DNA from: Flavobacterium psychrophilum
GTDB lineage: Bacteria > Bacteroidota > Bacteroidia > Flavobacteriales > Flavobacteriaceae
DNA: 17,684 nucleotides
Reading direction: 5' to 3'
NCBI GenBank assembly: GCA_020720185.1
Contig: DYPB01000024.1
Location: 1 to 17,684 of the forward strand
Shown here: piece by piece, positions 1-7,565 of the stretch
Layout of the letters: every line of letters begins with the position of its first letter
Numbering within the stretch: position 1 is the stretch's first letter
The notes under the pieces: model-generated
What the model was told of the DNA's origin: nothing
Database searches by the model: none
Seen by the model: only the letters and a program-made list of their open reading frames with translations
Program-made: the position numbers and the translations under genes

Positions 1-51
1 TTTTTGAAGTAGTTTGAGTTTGGAATAGATTTCTAATGCGTAATTTGGGTT

Positions 52-70
52 AAAGATAAATTTGATCTTT
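52..70 (+). terminator. Possible weak terminator near left edge
   Basis: AAAGAT and ATCTTT form a 6-bp A/T-rich stem around a 7-nt loop, and the right arm runs into a T tract. It could end a plus-strand gene lying left of the window, but the stem is weak. The rest of positions 1-158 shows no gene I can support. Confidence 0.25.
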
Positions 71-158
71 TTTATTAAAATAATTTCTATTTTCAGAATA
101 TTCCATAAATTATTTTATAAGTTCGTTTGGTTAATAGTAAAAAAACTAAAATATTCCT

Positions 159-1211
159 TTAAACATCGTCGTAATCTACAAAAATTTCATTACTTGTTGG
201 ATGTGCTTGACAGGTTAAAATTAAACCTTCCGCAAGTTCTTTATCGGTTAAAATAGCATTCTTTTTCATTGTTGCACTGCCTTTTGTAACACGAGCTAAA
301 CAACTGCTACAAACCCCACCTTGGCAAGAATATGGAACATCAACACTCTGTTTTATAGCTGCTTCTAAAACGGTTTGTTTTTGACTCATCTCAAAACTAA
401 CTTCCTCACCATCAACTAAAATCGTTATCTTTGAATGTCCTTCTAAAGATTCTTTGATTTCGTTTTCTTTTGATGAACTTGAAAACAACTCAAATTTGAT
501 GTTTTTTTCTTTAACATTGTGTGATTTTAAAACCTCCGAAACGGTGTTTATCATATCTTCTGGACCACATAAGTAAAATTTATCGAATTCTTTTTCTTTG
601 TGCTTGTCATCCAAAATAAAATTAACCGTCGTTTTTTGAATCCGACCTGATAATTCAGGTTCATTATTTGATTGACTGTAAACTAAATGTACGAAAAAAC
701 GACTTACAAATTGTAAATGCAAATCATGTAACTCTTGATAAAAAATAGTGTCTTCTCGTGATTTATTTCCATAAACTAATACAAAAGAACTATTTGGCTC
801 GCTTTCTAAAACCGATTTAATGATAGATAAAACAGGTGTTATGCCACTACCAGCTACAAAAGCAGCGTAGTTTTTTTGACGATCAATTTGTGGTTCAAAT
901 GTGAAATTACCTTCAGGAATGCCTACCTCAAGAGTATCTCCTGTCTTCAAACTTCTATTTGCAAACGATGAAAAAACGCCATTTTTAACCTCTTTTACAA
1001 CAATTTTCAACGCACCACTATTAGGAGAGGAACAAATAGAATAAGCCCTACGAATTTCTTGGTTATCTAAGGTTAATTTTAGATTAACATACTGACCTGC
1101 AATAAATTGATAGTTATTTTTTAACTCGGCAGGAACATTAAAAAGGATAGAAACTGCATCTTTTGTTTCCTGTTTTACTTCTTTTATATTTAATTTATAG
1201 AATGCTGACAT
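159..1211 (-). CDS. PaaE-like FAD/NAD(P)H oxidoreductase with C-terminal 2Fe-2S ferredoxin domain
   Basis: A 350-residue electron-transfer flavoprotein. Three domains are visible: an FAD-binding ferredoxin-reductase barrel with the RAYS flavin motif (residues 55-58), a NAD(P)-binding domain with GSGITP (121-126) and CGPEDM (from 215), and a plant-type 2Fe-2S ferredoxin domain with cysteines at 296, 301, 304 and 334 (C-x4-C-x2-C-x29-C). It would pass electrons from NAD(P)H through FAD to the cluster and on to an oxygenase or other acceptor in the cytoplasm. This architecture is that of PaaE, the reductase of phenylacetyl-CoA epoxidase, but no paaABCD genes are present, so the partner is unknown. 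An in-frame ATG 18 bp upstream lies inside a -7 promoter element (1227-1234), so I prefer the ATG at 1211. It is transcribed divergently from trxA. Confidence 0.88.
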   Translation of the reverse strand: MSAFYKLNIKEVKQETKDAVSILFNVPAELKNNYQFIAGQYVNLKLTLDNQEIRRAYSICSSPNSGALKIVVKEVKNGVFSSFANRSLKTGDTLEVGIPEGNFTFEPQIDRQKNYAAFVAGSGITPVLSIIKSVLESEPNSSFVLVYGNKSREDTIFYQELHDLHLQFVSRFFVHLVYSQSNNEPELSGRIQKTTVNFILDDKHKEKEFDKFYLCGPEDMINTVSEVLKSHNVKEKNIKFELFSSSSKENEIKESLEGHSKITILVDGEEVSFEMSQKQTVLEAAIKQSVDVPYSCQGGVCSSCLARVTKGSATMKKNAILTDKELAEGLILTCQAHPTSNEIFVDYDDV

Positions 1212-1226
1212 TTGTATTTTTTTTTG

Positions 1227-1234
1227 CAAAAATA
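1227..1234 (-). promoter_or_regulatory. -7 promoter element for the PaaE-like gene
   Basis: The minus strand reads TATTTTTG, a perfect TAnnTTTG, 15 bp upstream of the preferred ATG. No good TTG -33 element is visible. The position implies a very short leader and excludes the upstream ATG at 1229. Confidence 0.55.
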
Positions 1235-1358
1235 GTAAAAAGATACCGATGATAATTATTTTGATGATTTTTAAATTATTTTTTTTGATTCATAAAATAT
1301 ATCCATACAATGATAATAAAAACCAATTTTAAAATTATCTCATATTAAATAATTTGAT

Positions 1359-1366
1359 TAACTTTG
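1359..1366 (+). promoter_or_regulatory. -7 promoter element for trxA
   Basis: TAACTTTG followed by C matches the Bacteroidota -7 consensus TAnnTTTG, 30 bp upstream of the trxA ATG. No clear TTG lies at the -33 spacing. Confidence 0.6.
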
Positions 1367-1396
1367 CACTAATAAAATTATTATAAAAAAATAAAG

Positions 1397-1714
1397 ATGG
1401 CAAAAGTAATTACAGATGCAACTTTTGATGAAGTTGTATTACAATCAAGCAAACCAGTAATGGTAGATTTTTGGGCAACATGGTGCGGACCATGTCGAAT
1501 GTTAGGACCAATTATAGAGGAAATATCTGAAGATTTTGAAGGAAAAGCAGTTATTGGTAAAATTGATGTAGATGCCAATCAGGAGTTTGCATCAAAGTAT
1601 GGTGTTCGAAACATTCCAACGGTTTTAGTTTTTCAAAACGGAGAAGTTGTAGGACGCCAAGTGGGAGTGGCTTCAAAACAAACATATGTTGACAGTTTAA
1701 ACGCTTTGTTGTAA
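1397..1714 (+). CDS. trxA: Thioredoxin
   Basis: A 105-residue cytoplasmic thioredoxin, the normal length for the family. It reduces protein disulfides and is itself recycled by NADPH-thioredoxin reductase, which is not in this window. The active site WCGPC is at residues 29-33 (redox cysteines 30 and 33), preceded by the usual FWATW context, and the conserved cis-proline is Pro74 in NIPT. There is no signal peptide, so it is not a periplasmic thioredoxin-like protein. It has its own promoter (1359-1366) and a strong terminator immediately after the stop, so it is probably monocistronic. The ATG is preceded by an A-rich tract ending in AAAG. Confidence 0.97.
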   Translation: MAKVITDATFDEVVLQSSKPVMVDFWATWCGPCRMLGPIIEEISEDFEGKAVIGKIDVDANQEFASKYGVRNIPTVLVFQNGEVVGRQVGVASKQTYVDSLNALL

Positions 1715-1720
1715 AATTAT

Positions 1721-1751
1721 AAAAGCCGAAATTTTTTGAATTTCGGCTTTT
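1721..1751. terminator. Bidirectional terminator between trxA and tRNA-Ser
   Basis: A perfect 13-bp stem, AAAAGCCGAAATT pairing with AATTTCGGCTTTT, around a 5-nt loop. The A-tract and T-tract flanks let it work in both directions. It starts 7 bp after the trxA stop and also lies just beyond the 3' end of the converging tRNA gene. Confidence 0.85.
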
Positions 1752-1757
1752 ATTTTG

Positions 1758-1844
1758 CAGAGAAGATGGGATTCGAACCCACGATACAGTTACCCATATA
1801 CAAACTTTCCAGGCTTGCTCCTTCAACCACTCGGACACCTCTCT
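1758..1844 (-). tRNA. tRNA-Ser (anticodon GGA)
   Basis: An 87-nt class II tRNA. The acceptor stem AGAGAGG pairs with CTTCTCT (one G-U pair) and has discriminator G, as in serine tRNAs. The anticodon stem CAAGC/GTTTG encloses loop CTGGAAA, giving anticodon GGA, which reads UCC and UCU. There is a long variable arm of about 18 nt, and a T arm GTGGG/CCCAT with loop TTCGAAT. The 3' CCA is not encoded (CAA follows the discriminator). A TTCTTTGC motif on the minus strand just upstream (about 1852-1859) is a plausible near-consensus -7 element. Confidence 0.95.
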
Positions 1845-2000
1845 ATGTTTTGCAAAGAACTTGAAAAAAAATGGTTTTTGAAAAGAAAAAATCATAAAAG
1901 ATAGTTTTTGTTAGTTTTTCAATTTTATTTATCAAATAAGCATCCTTTTTTATAAATTTTTTTTGGGATTTCTCCTATTGTTTTTTTTATTATAAGCAAA

Positions 2001-2029
2001 AAAAACAGCTACCAATAGTAACTGTTTTT
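2001..2029 (-). terminator. Terminator for the receptor/DUF5689 operon
   Basis: AAAAACAG and CTGTTTTT form an 8-bp outer stem. After a single C/A mismatch, TAC/GTA extends the stem to a 5-nt loop. Read on the minus strand it is followed by a run of eight T. It lies about 30 bp beyond the DUF5689 stop codon. Confidence 0.65.
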
Positions 2030-2034
2030 AGTAT

Positions 2035-2052
2035 AGGTGGGTTCTATAAATT
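2035..2052 (+). repeat. Solo copy of the 18-bp end of the gdhA-dnaG repeat element
   Basis: AGGTGGGTTCTATAAATT occurs here and, exactly and in inverted orientation, at 15538-15555, where it forms the right terminal repeat of a 237-bp element. The copy sits between the terminator at 2001-2029 and the DUF5689 stop codon (2058-2060). I see no matching second end nearby. Confidence 0.6.
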
Positions 2053-2057
2053 TATTT

Positions 2058-3500
2058 TTAGTTAATTACAATATCATCAATTTGATAGGTGGTTGTATAA
2101 CAATCTCCACTATCATATTCAAAAATAATATAACCATTTCCTGCTAAAGTATTTGGAAATGAATATAATCCACTTGGTGTGAAATTTGCTGCATAAGAAT
2201 TAGTTGTGCTCGGTGTGGCTAATCTCCCGTCAGCTAATACAAAATTAGAAGTAATATCAACCAAAGTTGCAGTATTCATCTTGTTTCCTGGTACATAGTC
2301 TGTAGAATAATAAACTTTTAAAGGCACTCCGTTGTTGTATCCGTCTAATGTTTTAAATGACATTCCATTTGCCGCTGTAAAATTAACAGGAATAACAAAA
2401 TAATTCTTTACAGCACCTGTTACACCGAATGCTTGTGTTTGAAGGTATTTGTTTCCCGTGTTTGCTGGAAACTGTTTAATATCCCAAAATTTTGTATTAA
2501 CATCAGCTTGGTTTATATATTTAGACAATGTAGCATCGTTTGTGACAGTATAGCTGCTAAAATTTTCGTTTAATGTTGCGTTAAAAGTAGTTGAGGTAGC
2601 ACCTATTTTTGCTGGTGGAGAAACTGGAATAACAGGCATTACACGAGCATTAGTCATTTTTACATCTCGTTGGGTTCTTAAAATAATTTGGTAAGTACTT
2701 GCTCCGCTACCTGTGCCATATTTTGTTAAAACACCCCTAATTTTACCGTTTCCAGAAGGCAAAAATTCACCTGCAAAATTGGCATACTTACTTGTTCTCA
2801 CTGTTAATGTTGGTGCTGTCAAACCATCAGAAATTTGTAAACTGGTGTCAGATCCTTGTTTGGTATAGGTTGTATTGCAATATGATTTGAATTGAACTGC
2901 ACTAATTTCGACTAGATTGTTCAAATAAGTGTCGCTTAATGCTTCTGTTAATGTTATTCTTTTTACAATAACATCTTCACTTATGATATCACAAGAAGAG
3001 AATAAATGTTGTTTGTATTTGTTTTCAGATAATCTGTCCACTGCGTAAATATCAGTTGGTACATCTCCAAAAACCAATCCTCTTGCATAGCCTGGTGGAT
3101 TGGTGTATCCTAATCCTTTTAATTTTAAATATACTTTTCGTCCTGGTTCAAATTTATTATTGTATAAATCCCCAACATTGATAGAAAGGTTAAAACCTTT
3201 TGATCCGTCAAGCGGTTGGATGTACATATTTTTGTAGAAATTTCCGCCTTCTTCACTTGATATTACATATCCTTCAACAATGTCATCAGCGGTATAGGGA
3301 ACGCCTAATGGAGTTGTTGGTGCAGTTGTCCAAACACCTACTACTTCTTTGTTTTTTGTAACTGGAACTGTTGCTCCTGCTACTATATGTGTTGGTACCA
3401 CACAAGTATCTTGTGTTGGGGTTTCGAAACTATCGTTTACACAACTGGTAGTAAAACCAATTGCTATAATTGCTAAAAGAATGTTTTTTATTGTTTTCAT
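2058..3500 (-). CDS. DUF5689-domain outer-membrane lipoprotein with C-terminal choice-of-anchor-J-like domain
   Basis: A 480-residue exported lipoprotein. A hydrophobic signal ends in a lipobox with the acylated cysteine at residue 20 (FTTSC). Residues about 34-290 match my recollection of the Bacteroidota DUF5689 family: ADDIVEGYVISS opening, repeated beta segments, and LQISDG/GEFLPSGNGKIRGVL blocks. The family seems OB-fold-like and often occurs with secreted nucleases; this is recalled, not tested. Residues about 305-480 begin NENFSSYT and end YQIDDIVIN, as in choice-of-anchor-J jelly-roll domains, suggesting a ligand-binding or surface role. It starts 12 bp after the receptor gene, so the two are almost certainly co-transcribed, and it may be the receptor's surface accessory protein, comparable in position to SusD but not homologous. 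The terminator is at 2001-2029. Confidence 0.78.
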   Translation of the reverse strand: MKTIKNILLAIIAIGFTTSCVNDSFETPTQDTCVVPTHIVAGATVPVTKNKEVVGVWTTAPTTPLGVPYTADDIVEGYVISSEEGGNFYKNMYIQPLDGSKGFNLSINVGDLYNNKFEPGRKVYLKLKGLGYTNPPGYARGLVFGDVPTDIYAVDRLSENKYKQHLFSSCDIISEDVIVKRITLTEALSDTYLNNLVEISAVQFKSYCNTTYTKQGSDTSLQISDGLTAPTLTVRTSKYANFAGEFLPSGNGKIRGVLTKYGTGSGASTYQIILRTQRDVKMTNARVMPVIPVSPPAKIGATSTTFNATLNENFSSYTVTNDATLSKYINQADVNTKFWDIKQFPANTGNKYLQTQAFGVTGAVKNYFVIPVNFTAANGMSFKTLDGYNNGVPLKVYYSTDYVPGNKMNTATLVDITSNFVLADGRLATPSTTNSYAANFTPSGLYSFPNTLAGNGYIIFEYDSGDCYTTTYQIDDIVIN

Positions 3501-3512
3501 AATTATTAATTA

Positions 3513-6293
3513 TTAAAAAGTTAAATAAATATTTGCCATATAAGTTCGTCCGTAGCCAGTGAAATACTTTGAGCCAAATTTGCTATAACTTCCTGATTGA
3601 TGGTCTTCGTAGTCGGCAGTATAATTTGCATCTCTTGATTGTTCAAAACCGCCTGTTTTGTATGATACATTCAATACATTATTAATATTTGCAAATAAAC
3701 CAATGGTATATTTACCTTGAATTCTCCAAGATTTTCCTCCAATTATATTTAATAATCGTAATGGATCAAATTTTTCTTGTTCTAAATATTTATCTGCAAG
3801 TGTTTGATCTACTGTTCTATAATTATTTACAGCGTCATACAAATAATATGAAGGTGTTCGTCTTATAACAGATACATCAATATAGTTTTCGGCAAGATAG
3901 TTAACATTTGCACCTATCCACCAAAATTTTGGATCTCTATATTCTACTCCAAATGAATAGGCTTGTTGTGGCATTCCTGCTTGTTTGTATTCTGATAAGT
4001 TTGCTTTTCCATAAGATCTTTGATTAACAGATGAAAATGTTATTGGATCTCTATCGATTGATATATTTACATTTGGATTGTTAGTAATAATATATTCCCC
4101 ATATGCAGCAACACCTGTAAATTTTATTGTTGAAGTGGCTTGCCATTCTAATCCCAACTCCCCGCCTCTATTTCTTTTATTTAATCCTGTTACAATTTCT
4201 GCAATAAAGGCATCACTACCTTCTTGATAGAAGAAATTTATATCGGTTTGATTTAAAATTTCGTTAAAATATCCTGTCAAACGAGCTTTAATTTTTGGAG
4301 CTTTGATAATATAGCTTACATCAATACCTTTTATTGTTTCGTTGGTTAAGGCTATTGTTGGCTCATTATTCACCCTTGAGTTTGGAAAAACATCTTTATG
4401 ATTTGGAGCTTTACTCATATACAATCCGTTAAAATCTATAAAATGTCGTCCTGATAATTTGTAGGTCAAACCGCCTTTGAAACCAAAATTATCAAAAGCT
4501 AATTCTTCGCTTTTACCAAAAGAGTTGTCTTTCCAATAGCCGTTTCTATACAATCCATCTCTTTGATATACTGACCGTGAAAAACTTTGAGCCAAATAAA
4601 AATCTACTTTTTTGTAATTAAATTTAAATTGTGTAAAAGCGTCTAATCGTGAAGCATCTATATTATAATTGTAACCAAATTTATCGCCTACTCCTACATA
4701 TCGGTCAGGATTATTCAAATCTGATTGATTTTGACCACCAAATCCAAAAGTGCCTTTGTCAAGATAGTTTTTACCCCCTAAAAGGTCTAACATGTTTTTG
4801 AAGTTTTTTGTTGATGATATTTGGTAGTTTATGCTACCGTTCATAAAAACATTATCTGAAATTTGAGCTGCTAAATTTGTGTTGAAAGTTAATAAATCTT
4901 CATCGTTTCTATCTTCGTACAAAACAACTTTTGATGCTAATGATGGGTTTAAAAAGGCATCGCTGTTTATTCTATAAATGTTTTTCCAATCTAATTGAGG
5001 CTGTGCTAAAAAGCTGTCTTTCAGTCCGTTTGCTGCAGCAATATTTGTAGCCGAGCCACCAATATAATTATTGTTTGAATCAAACTCATTTAATTTATAA
5101 CTCGGTAGCTTTTGATAATAAACAGGGTCTGGATTTTGAATTTGTTTATATTCCAACCTACTATTTCCTATTTTTCCTGTTTGATAAGCAACTGTTGTAT
5201 TTAACTGTATTTTTGGACTTACTTTCCAGTAATGGGTTAGGGTCATTAATGGCTCTTCGGCATCTTTAAATCTTGAGTTTCTTTTTTCTCCTTCTTGCCA
5301 ACCCCAGTAGGAGTTGTATTTTTCTCCTACTAAATCATTAATCTCATTTGTGTTTGGGGAGTTTTTTCCTCGTTTATTTTGAGCAAACATTGTGGTGAAA
5401 TTCAAACTATGTTTGGCATTTATTCTTTTTTCAACAGCTGCAAATAAAGAATTGGCATCGTAAGTAGTTCCTTCAAAATAACCGTTGTGTGCCCATCGTC
5501 TTCCTGCTGATATGGTATATGCCCAGCCATCGGTATTCATTCCAGATGCCATAGTTCCCATCATTCTGAAATTATAATTGGTATTGGTATTTAAAAACGA
5601 CAATCGAGTTCCTTTTCTATAAACAGATGCTCTTGTATTAATTTCTTGCGAACCTGCAATACCACTAAATATATAGTCTGATGGAGCAGAACCGTTCGTA
5701 AATTCTTGATTTCGAGTAGCGTCGTTCAAACCGCCCCAAACTCCGAATTGTGGACGCCCGTCCGACAATCTATTCATCGAAATGCCGTTAATCATAATAT
5801 TAGCATATTCACTATCTATACCTCGAACACTAAAACGGGCTTGTCCAAAATTATAAGCTGCTGCTTGTAAAAATACATCTCTTGAGGCTTGTAACAAACT
5901 TGCCGTTCCTTCCGAGCCACTATCTTCATCGTCTAATTCGGTTTCTGATAATGTAATTAAACTGTTTTGTTGTTCAACCGTCATATCTTCTTCAAACTGA
6001 ACTATCCCAAGATCTAATGTTTTTCCTTTTTCGATTATAATTTGCAACAACTGCTCTCTATAGCCTTGACTTTTAATTTGTAATAATTGATTTCCAACAG
6101 CAACACCCGTAATTGTAAAAACACCAGCAGCATCTGTAAGTTGAGTAAAATTTGTGTTTGCAATAGATACTACAACATTTTGTAAGGGTTTTTGTGTTTT
6201 GGTATCTACTATTTTTGCTGTAACACCAGAGTTTTGTGCAAAAGCAAAAATTCCTTGTATTACAATTAATGTACTAATAACAAGTTTTTTCAT
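3513..6293 (-). CDS. TonB-dependent outer-membrane receptor with carboxypeptidase-like regulatory domain
   Basis: A 926-residue outer-membrane active transporter. A signal peptide of about 19 residues ends AFA, with cleavage probably before Gln20. Residues about 23-100 form a CarbopepD_reg-like beta-sandwich (VTAKIVDTKTQKPLQNVVVSI). An acidic linker (about 118-128) precedes the plug, whose typical blocks are FSVRGIDSEYANIMINGI (155-172) and GSQEINTRAS (214-223). The rest is a beta-barrel rich in aromatic and Asn residues, ending LTF with the terminal aromatic residue of outer-membrane barrels. It lacks obvious SusC hallmarks, so a polysaccharide substrate should not be assumed. It lies upstream of the DUF5689 lipoprotein in one operon and is divergent from a secreted EEP hydrolase, pointing to uptake of a nucleotide- or phosphate-containing substrate (inference). 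Confidence 0.9.
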   Translation of the reverse strand: MKKLVISTLIVIQGIFAFAQNSGVTAKIVDTKTQKPLQNVVVSIANTNFTQLTDAAGVFTITGVAVGNQLLQIKSQGYREQLLQIIIEKGKTLDLGIVQFEEDMTVEQQNSLITLSETELDDEDSGSEGTASLLQASRDVFLQAAAYNFGQARFSVRGIDSEYANIMINGISMNRLSDGRPQFGVWGGLNDATRNQEFTNGSAPSDYIFSGIAGSQEINTRASVYRKGTRLSFLNTNTNYNFRMMGTMASGMNTDGWAYTISAGRRWAHNGYFEGTTYDANSLFAAVEKRINAKHSLNFTTMFAQNKRGKNSPNTNEINDLVGEKYNSYWGWQEGEKRNSRFKDAEEPLMTLTHYWKVSPKIQLNTTVAYQTGKIGNSRLEYKQIQNPDPVYYQKLPSYKLNEFDSNNNYIGGSATNIAAANGLKDSFLAQPQLDWKNIYRINSDAFLNPSLASKVVLYEDRNDEDLLTFNTNLAAQISDNVFMNGSINYQISSTKNFKNMLDLLGGKNYLDKGTFGFGGQNQSDLNNPDRYVGVGDKFGYNYNIDASRLDAFTQFKFNYKKVDFYLAQSFSRSVYQRDGLYRNGYWKDNSFGKSEELAFDNFGFKGGLTYKLSGRHFIDFNGLYMSKAPNHKDVFPNSRVNNEPTIALTNETIKGIDVSYIIKAPKIKARLTGYFNEILNQTDINFFYQEGSDAFIAEIVTGLNKRNRGGELGLEWQATSTIKFTGVAAYGEYIITNNPNVNISIDRDPITFSSVNQRSYGKANLSEYKQAGMPQQAYSFGVEYRDPKFWWIGANVNYLAENYIDVSVIRRTPSYYLYDAVNNYRTVDQTLADKYLEQEKFDPLRLLNIIGGKSWRIQGKYTIGLFANINNVLNVSYKTGGFEQSRDANYTADYEDHQSGSYSKFGSKYFTGYGRTYMANIYLTF

Positions 6294-6350
6294 AAGTTAA
6301 ATTTGATTAATTTTAGTATTTGATTAAAAATTATTAAATTCTTAACGATG

Positions 6351-6358
6351 CAAAATTA
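6351..6358 (-). promoter_or_regulatory. -7 promoter element for the receptor operon
   Basis: The minus strand reads TAATTTTG, a match to TAnnTTTG, 57 bp upstream of the receptor ATG. It is 20 bp from the oppositely directed element at 6379-6386. The nearest TTG upstream is 28 bp away, too far for a normal -33 element. Confidence 0.55.
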
Positions 6359-6378
6359 CATTATTAATTAATATTATC

Positions 6379-6386
6379 TACATTTG
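6379..6386 (+). promoter_or_regulatory. -7 promoter element for the EEP hydrolase gene
   Basis: TACATTTG followed by C is a perfect TAnnTTTG 50 bp upstream of the EEP ATG. The divergent receptor promoter lies 20 bp away, so one regulator bound between them could control both units. Confidence 0.58.
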
Positions 6387-6436
6387 CAACTGTTTTTATT
6401 AAAAACTTTACACTAAAATAACATTACCTAATATTT

Positions 6437-7549
6437 ATGAAAATTCAAAAAATTATCTCGGTCTTACTAATACTATTAGCTGTTGGAACTGTTAATGCAC
6501 AAAAAAAAGTAGTATTACATACTGTTGCTTTCTATAATTTAGAAAACCTATTTGACACGATTAATGGTTCTAATAACGATGAGGAATGGTTGCCAGATGG
6601 ACTTCAGAACTGGACTTCAGAAAAATATAAACAAAAATTGCAGAATTTAGCCAAAGTTTTATCGCAAATTGGCACCAATGATAAAGTAACACAAGCACCA
6701 ACATTAATTGGAGGGTCAGAAATTGAGAATCGAGGCGTGCTAGAAGATTTAATAAAAGAACCTCTTTTAGCAAATGCAGATTACGGTATTGTTCATTTTG
6801 ATTCGCCTGATAAACGGGGGATTGATGTAGCTTTGTTATATCAAAAAAAACATTTTCAACCCACGAGTTTTGTAAATATTCCTTTATTAATTTATAAAAA
6901 AGAAGATAAAAATAACGAAAAAGTTGAAAAAGAAACCGAAGAAGATAAGACTGATAAAGACAAGATTGAAGTTGCAGCAGACAATCGTGTTTATACCCGA
7001 GACATCTTGTTAGTTACTGGTTTGCTTGATGGTGAAGAGATAAATGTGATTATAAACCACTGGCCATCAAGGTCTGGAGGAGAGAAAAAAAGTAGCCCTT
7101 TTAGAGAGGCAGCTGGCAGAATGAATCACAAAATTATGGATTCTATTTATAAATTTAATCCTAATGCAAAAATTATTTCTATGGGCGATTTGAACGATGG
7201 GGCTTATAATAATTCAGTAAAAATAGAAGTTGGTGCTAAATCAAAAAGAAGCAAAGTTCAGAAACAAGGCGTTTATAATCCTTTTGAACAGATGGCTAAA
7301 GATGGTCACGCCTCTTTATTTTATCGTGATGCTGGTGATATTTTTGATCAAATTTTGGTTTCAGAAACTCTAATTCAGCCTAATTTTGATAGTTTTAAAT
7401 ATTGGAAAGCCGGTATTTATAACAAGCCGTTTATGATACAAATGACAGGTCAATATAAGGGTTATCCGCTTCGACATCAAGCCACAGAGGTTGGTTATAG
7501 TGATCACTTTCCTGTTTATATATATTTAGTGAAAGAACAAAAATTGTAA
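6437..7549 (+). CDS. Secreted endonuclease/exonuclease/phosphatase (EEP) family metal-dependent hydrolase
   Basis: A 370-residue exported phosphodiesterase or phosphatase of the DNase I-like fold. A signal peptide (about 1-21) ends VNAQ. Family motifs appear in order: the Bacteroidota-type opening VAFYNLENLFDT (30-41), metal-binding Glu95 in SEIEN, GIDVALLY (128-134), His208 in INHWPSR, Asp251 and Asn253 in MGDLND, and Asp356/His357 in YSDHFPV. All core catalytic positions are intact. A lysine/glutamate-rich segment (about 154-178) is an insertion, probably a disordered surface loop. The substrate cannot be read from sequence; DNA, RNA, nucleotides or another phosphoester are possible. No lipobox is seen, so it is probably periplasmic or released. 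It is divergent from the TonB receptor and DUF5689 genes and converges, 16 bp apart, on the PHP phosphatase gene. Confidence 0.88.
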   Translation: MKIQKIISVLLILLAVGTVNAQKKVVLHTVAFYNLENLFDTINGSNNDEEWLPDGLQNWTSEKYKQKLQNLAKVLSQIGTNDKVTQAPTLIGGSEIENRGVLEDLIKEPLLANADYGIVHFDSPDKRGIDVALLYQKKHFQPTSFVNIPLLIYKKEDKNNEKVEKETEEDKTDKDKIEVAADNRVYTRDILLVTGLLDGEEINVIINHWPSRSGGEKKSSPFREAAGRMNHKIMDSIYKFNPNAKIISMGDLNDGAYNNSVKIEVGAKSKRSKVQKQGVYNPFEQMAKDGHASLFYRDAGDIFDQILVSETLIQPNFDSFKYWKAGIYNKPFMIQMTGQYKGYPLRHQATEVGYSDHFPVYIYLVKEQKL

Positions 7550-7565
7550 TCAAAAACATTTTTTT

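Noticed and set aside
1..118. An open frame on the minus strand running off the left edge (reads ...NPNYALEIYSKLKL...)
   Set aside because: No ATG, GTG or TTG start is visible and the composition is low-complexity; it could be the start of a gene outside the window but cannot be supported here.
62..256. A 64-codon plus-strand frame near the left edge
   Set aside because: It is low-complexity and overlaps the 3' end of the PaaE-like gene on the other strand.
1551..1895. A 114-codon minus-strand open frame over the trxA 3' end and tRNA-Ser
   Set aside because: It reads through a clear terminator and a tRNA gene and lies antisense to trxA; it is a chance frame.
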